A stretch of 64,000 nucleotides of DNA from Agapetus fuscipes (Eukaryota > Arthropoda > Insecta > Trichoptera > Glossosomatidae), in NCBI GenBank assembly GCA_951799405.1, contig OX637356.1, positions 14,345,229 to 14,409,228 of the forward strand, written 5' to 3'. Below the pieces are notes generated by a model. It did not search any database. It worked only from the letters and a program-made list of their open reading frames with translations, and was not told the DNA's origin. Shown one piece after another: positions 62,416-64,000 of the stretch. Numbering within the stretch: position 1 is the stretch's first letter; the number at the start of each line of letters is the position of its first letter. A program made the translations under genes and the position numbers.

Positions 62416-62586
62416 ACCTCAAGTATAAACGTTTTGTGTAAACTCCACGCGAACGTGTAAAATTTAAATAGTAAAAATGTACTAAAACTAATTCGTTCAC
62501 GAGATGTGCTGTTGTTTTTACCATACGTTTTTCTATTTACGCGATCGAGTGGAGTTTACGCAAAGTGTTATACTCGAGGTACAGCT
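62416..62586. mobile_element. MITE with about 45-bp inverted ends, TA-flanked
   Basis: Left end CCTCAAGTATAAACGTTTTG and GTAAACTCCAC are complementary to GTGGAGTTTAC and CAAAGTGTTATACTCGAGG at the right. The ends abut TA on both sides, which fits a Tc1/mariner-type TA target. Confidence 0.75.
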
Positions 62587-62741
62587 AAGCGTTGTTGGAT
62601 TAAGATTTTGCCAACAAAAACAAATTTGTTGTATTCAAGATAAGTATTTTTAGTAAATTTCCAATTAAGTTTAAAAGATTTTTAATAATTTATTGATTGT
62701 AGAGGCATTTACTTTATAATCTTTCATCTTGAGAGATCTAA

Positions 62742-62994
62742 TAATCTAATCTAATCTAAGGTGCAAAGATATATATCATTTAAGATTTATATTAAATGCG
62801 TTCCCACAAGCAGACATGTATAATTTCGCGCTAACACATGCCGCATGTGGACCTACAATATAAAAACCCAATCTCAAATGAACATAAGCCCTGCGACTCT
62901 TGCCGTCCTTCCTTGAAACAGGAGTGACATTGGAAAAGTGAACCATTTTTTACAGTATGGGTGGTCAGCCGTATATCAACCTATAAGACAAGGA
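62742..62994 (-). repeat. Rep-C, full length
   Basis: (ATCTA)n tail, ACACATGCCGCATGTGGACC and CAACCTATAAGACAAGGAA. Confidence 0.9.
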
Positions 62995-63092
62995 AGATAA
63001 AAATATAAAAAAAACTTCTTATGAAATCTTTTAGCGGAAACTTTGTAGAACTCTTTTTTAAAAAAATAATTAAATGTAAAAACACATTGTTT

Positions 63093-63629
63093 AATTCTAC
63101 AGATATATTAACATTTAAAGCTCATATCAAATGCATGCTCACAAACAAACACGTGTAATTCACGCTTACAAATGCTGAATGTCTCTACTACGTTTCTACT
63201 CTAATCTAATCTAATCTAAGTTGCAAAATATATGTAACAACATTATATGCACTTTCACAAACAGGCATGCACAAGTTCACGCTTAAAAATGCTGCACGTG
63301 GTCCTACAATATAAAAACCCGAGTCTCCCATGGACATACACCCTGCAACTCTTGCCGACTTTCCCTGAAAACAGGGGTGAAATTTGCAAAGTGAACCATT
63401 TTCTACAGCATGGGTGGTCAGCCGCATATCAACCTATAAGTCAAGGAACATACACAACAAATTACGTTTTAAAAAAAATGTGTACTTACAAATAAAATAC
63501 AAACCTCAAATGAACATAAGCCCTACAACTTTTGCCGACCTTCCCTGACACAAGGGTGACATTGGCAGAGTGAACCATTTTACACAGTATGGGTGGTCAG
63601 ACTCATACCTACTTATAAGTCAAGGAATA
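63093..63629 (-). repeat. Rep-C2 host copy split by a Rep-C1
   Basis: 63093-63185 and 63477-63629 are the 3' and 5' parts of one minus Rep-C2, broken near GCTGAATGT..GTGTACTTAC. A complete Rep-C1 lies between them. Confidence 0.82.
63198..63448 (-). repeat. Rep-C1, full-length guest copy
   Basis: (ATCTA)n tail, AAAATGCTGCACGTGG hairpin region, TTCCCTGAAAACAGGGG and ACCTATAAGTCAAGGAA-like end. Confidence 0.9.
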
Positions 63630-63689
63630 GCACTGGATTATAATAAGCTAGACACATTAAAATTTTGTATCCGCGATTTTAGCGTAAAC

Positions 63690-63788
63690 GAATTAGCTTG
63701 TATGAAAAAGGTTATGACTCTGGATGAAATGAAAGAAGTATGCAAGGACAGGAAGAAGTGGCGGCTAATCTGCAATGCTGATTTGTAA
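63690..63788 (+). pseudogene. RTE C-terminal fragment
   Basis: ACMKKVMTLDEMKEVCKDRK and KWRLICNADL, then stop at 63786-63788. A short 3' UTR leads to Rep-C at 63886, same orientation. Confidence 0.88.
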
Positions 63789-63885
63789 TGTTAGTTTATT
63801 AGTTTTGCTACATTTTTTGCCTTTTTTGTATAGATTTATTTTTAAGGTTTTGTTGTTGTTACTTAAATGTTATTTTTTACTCGTA

Positions 63886-64000
63886 TTCCTTGACTTATAG
63901 GTTGGTATGAGGCTGACCACCCATACTGTAAAAAATGGTTCACTTTGCCAATGTCACCCCTGTTTCAGGGAATGTCGGCAAGAGTTGCAGGGCTTATGTT
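63886..64000 (+). repeat. Rep-C at an RTE 3' end (cut by window end)
   Basis: TTCCTTGACTTATAGGTTGG through GTCACCCCTGTTTCAGGG; it starts 97 bp after the RTE stop codon. Confidence 0.92.

Overview
This is a gene-poor, AT-rich stretch of an animal genome, most likely an arthropod and probably an insect. The clues are mariner, hAT, RTE and Penelope-type elements together, dense tRNA-derived SINEs, and LTR-like promoters with TATA boxes about 30 bp upstream of TCAGA/TCAGT-like initiators. I found no convincing host protein-coding gene, no functional tRNA or rRNA gene and no CRISPR array. Nearly everything that can be recognised is transposable-element material, mostly decayed, truncated and nested. 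The family names used here (SINE-A, SINE-B, SINE-F, Rep-C, MITE-D, Rep-G, Rep-H, MITE-I, LTR-J, LINE-K, LINE-M) are working labels coined from repeats seen inside this window.

Layout. 0-7 kb: a MITE end, a SINE dimer and a nearly complete Jockey/CR1-superfamily LINE (ORF2 at 2082-4985). 5-19 kb: SINEs, solo-LTR-like promoters, RTE 3' fragments, Rep-C copies and Penelope-type hammerhead ribozyme sequence. 19-21 kb and 33-35 kb: two inverted copies of Rep-H, a non-coding element with 440-bp modules, terminal hairpins and a tetranucleotide microsatellite. 23.8 and 40.1 kb: 5S rRNA/tRNA chimeric SINEs. 25.9-28.2 kb: a satellite-like array built from Rep-C. 32.8-35.7 kb and 40.1-41.7 kb: inverted minisatellite arrays resembling foldback elements. 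43.9-45.1 kb: a LINE tail with a MITE inserted, then an internally deleted mariner. 48.4-51.9 kb: a near full-length RTE LINE on the minus strand. 54.8-55.6 kb: an internally deleted hAT element with a perfect 8-bp target-site duplication. 55.8-57.7 kb: a second Jockey-superfamily LINE. 57.7-64 kb: RTE tails, Rep-C copies and MITEs, including a perfect 52-bp palindrome.

How the parts relate. The commonest repeat, Rep-C (about 250 bp, more than 40 full or partial copies), starts at nearly the same nucleotide in most copies and ends in a (TTAGA)n-like tail. At four loci it lies 90-120 bp downstream of an RTE stop codon in the same orientation. This suggests that Rep-C is the 3' end of one RTE subfamily and is also copied alone, a BovB/BovA-like LINE/SINE pairing. 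SINE-A and SINE-B are separate tRNA-derived SINEs that also exist as a head-to-tail dimer with one conserved junction, and SINE-A carries a complete 5S rRNA-like head at two loci. The order of insertion can often be read directly because elements interrupt one another, sometimes with target duplications.
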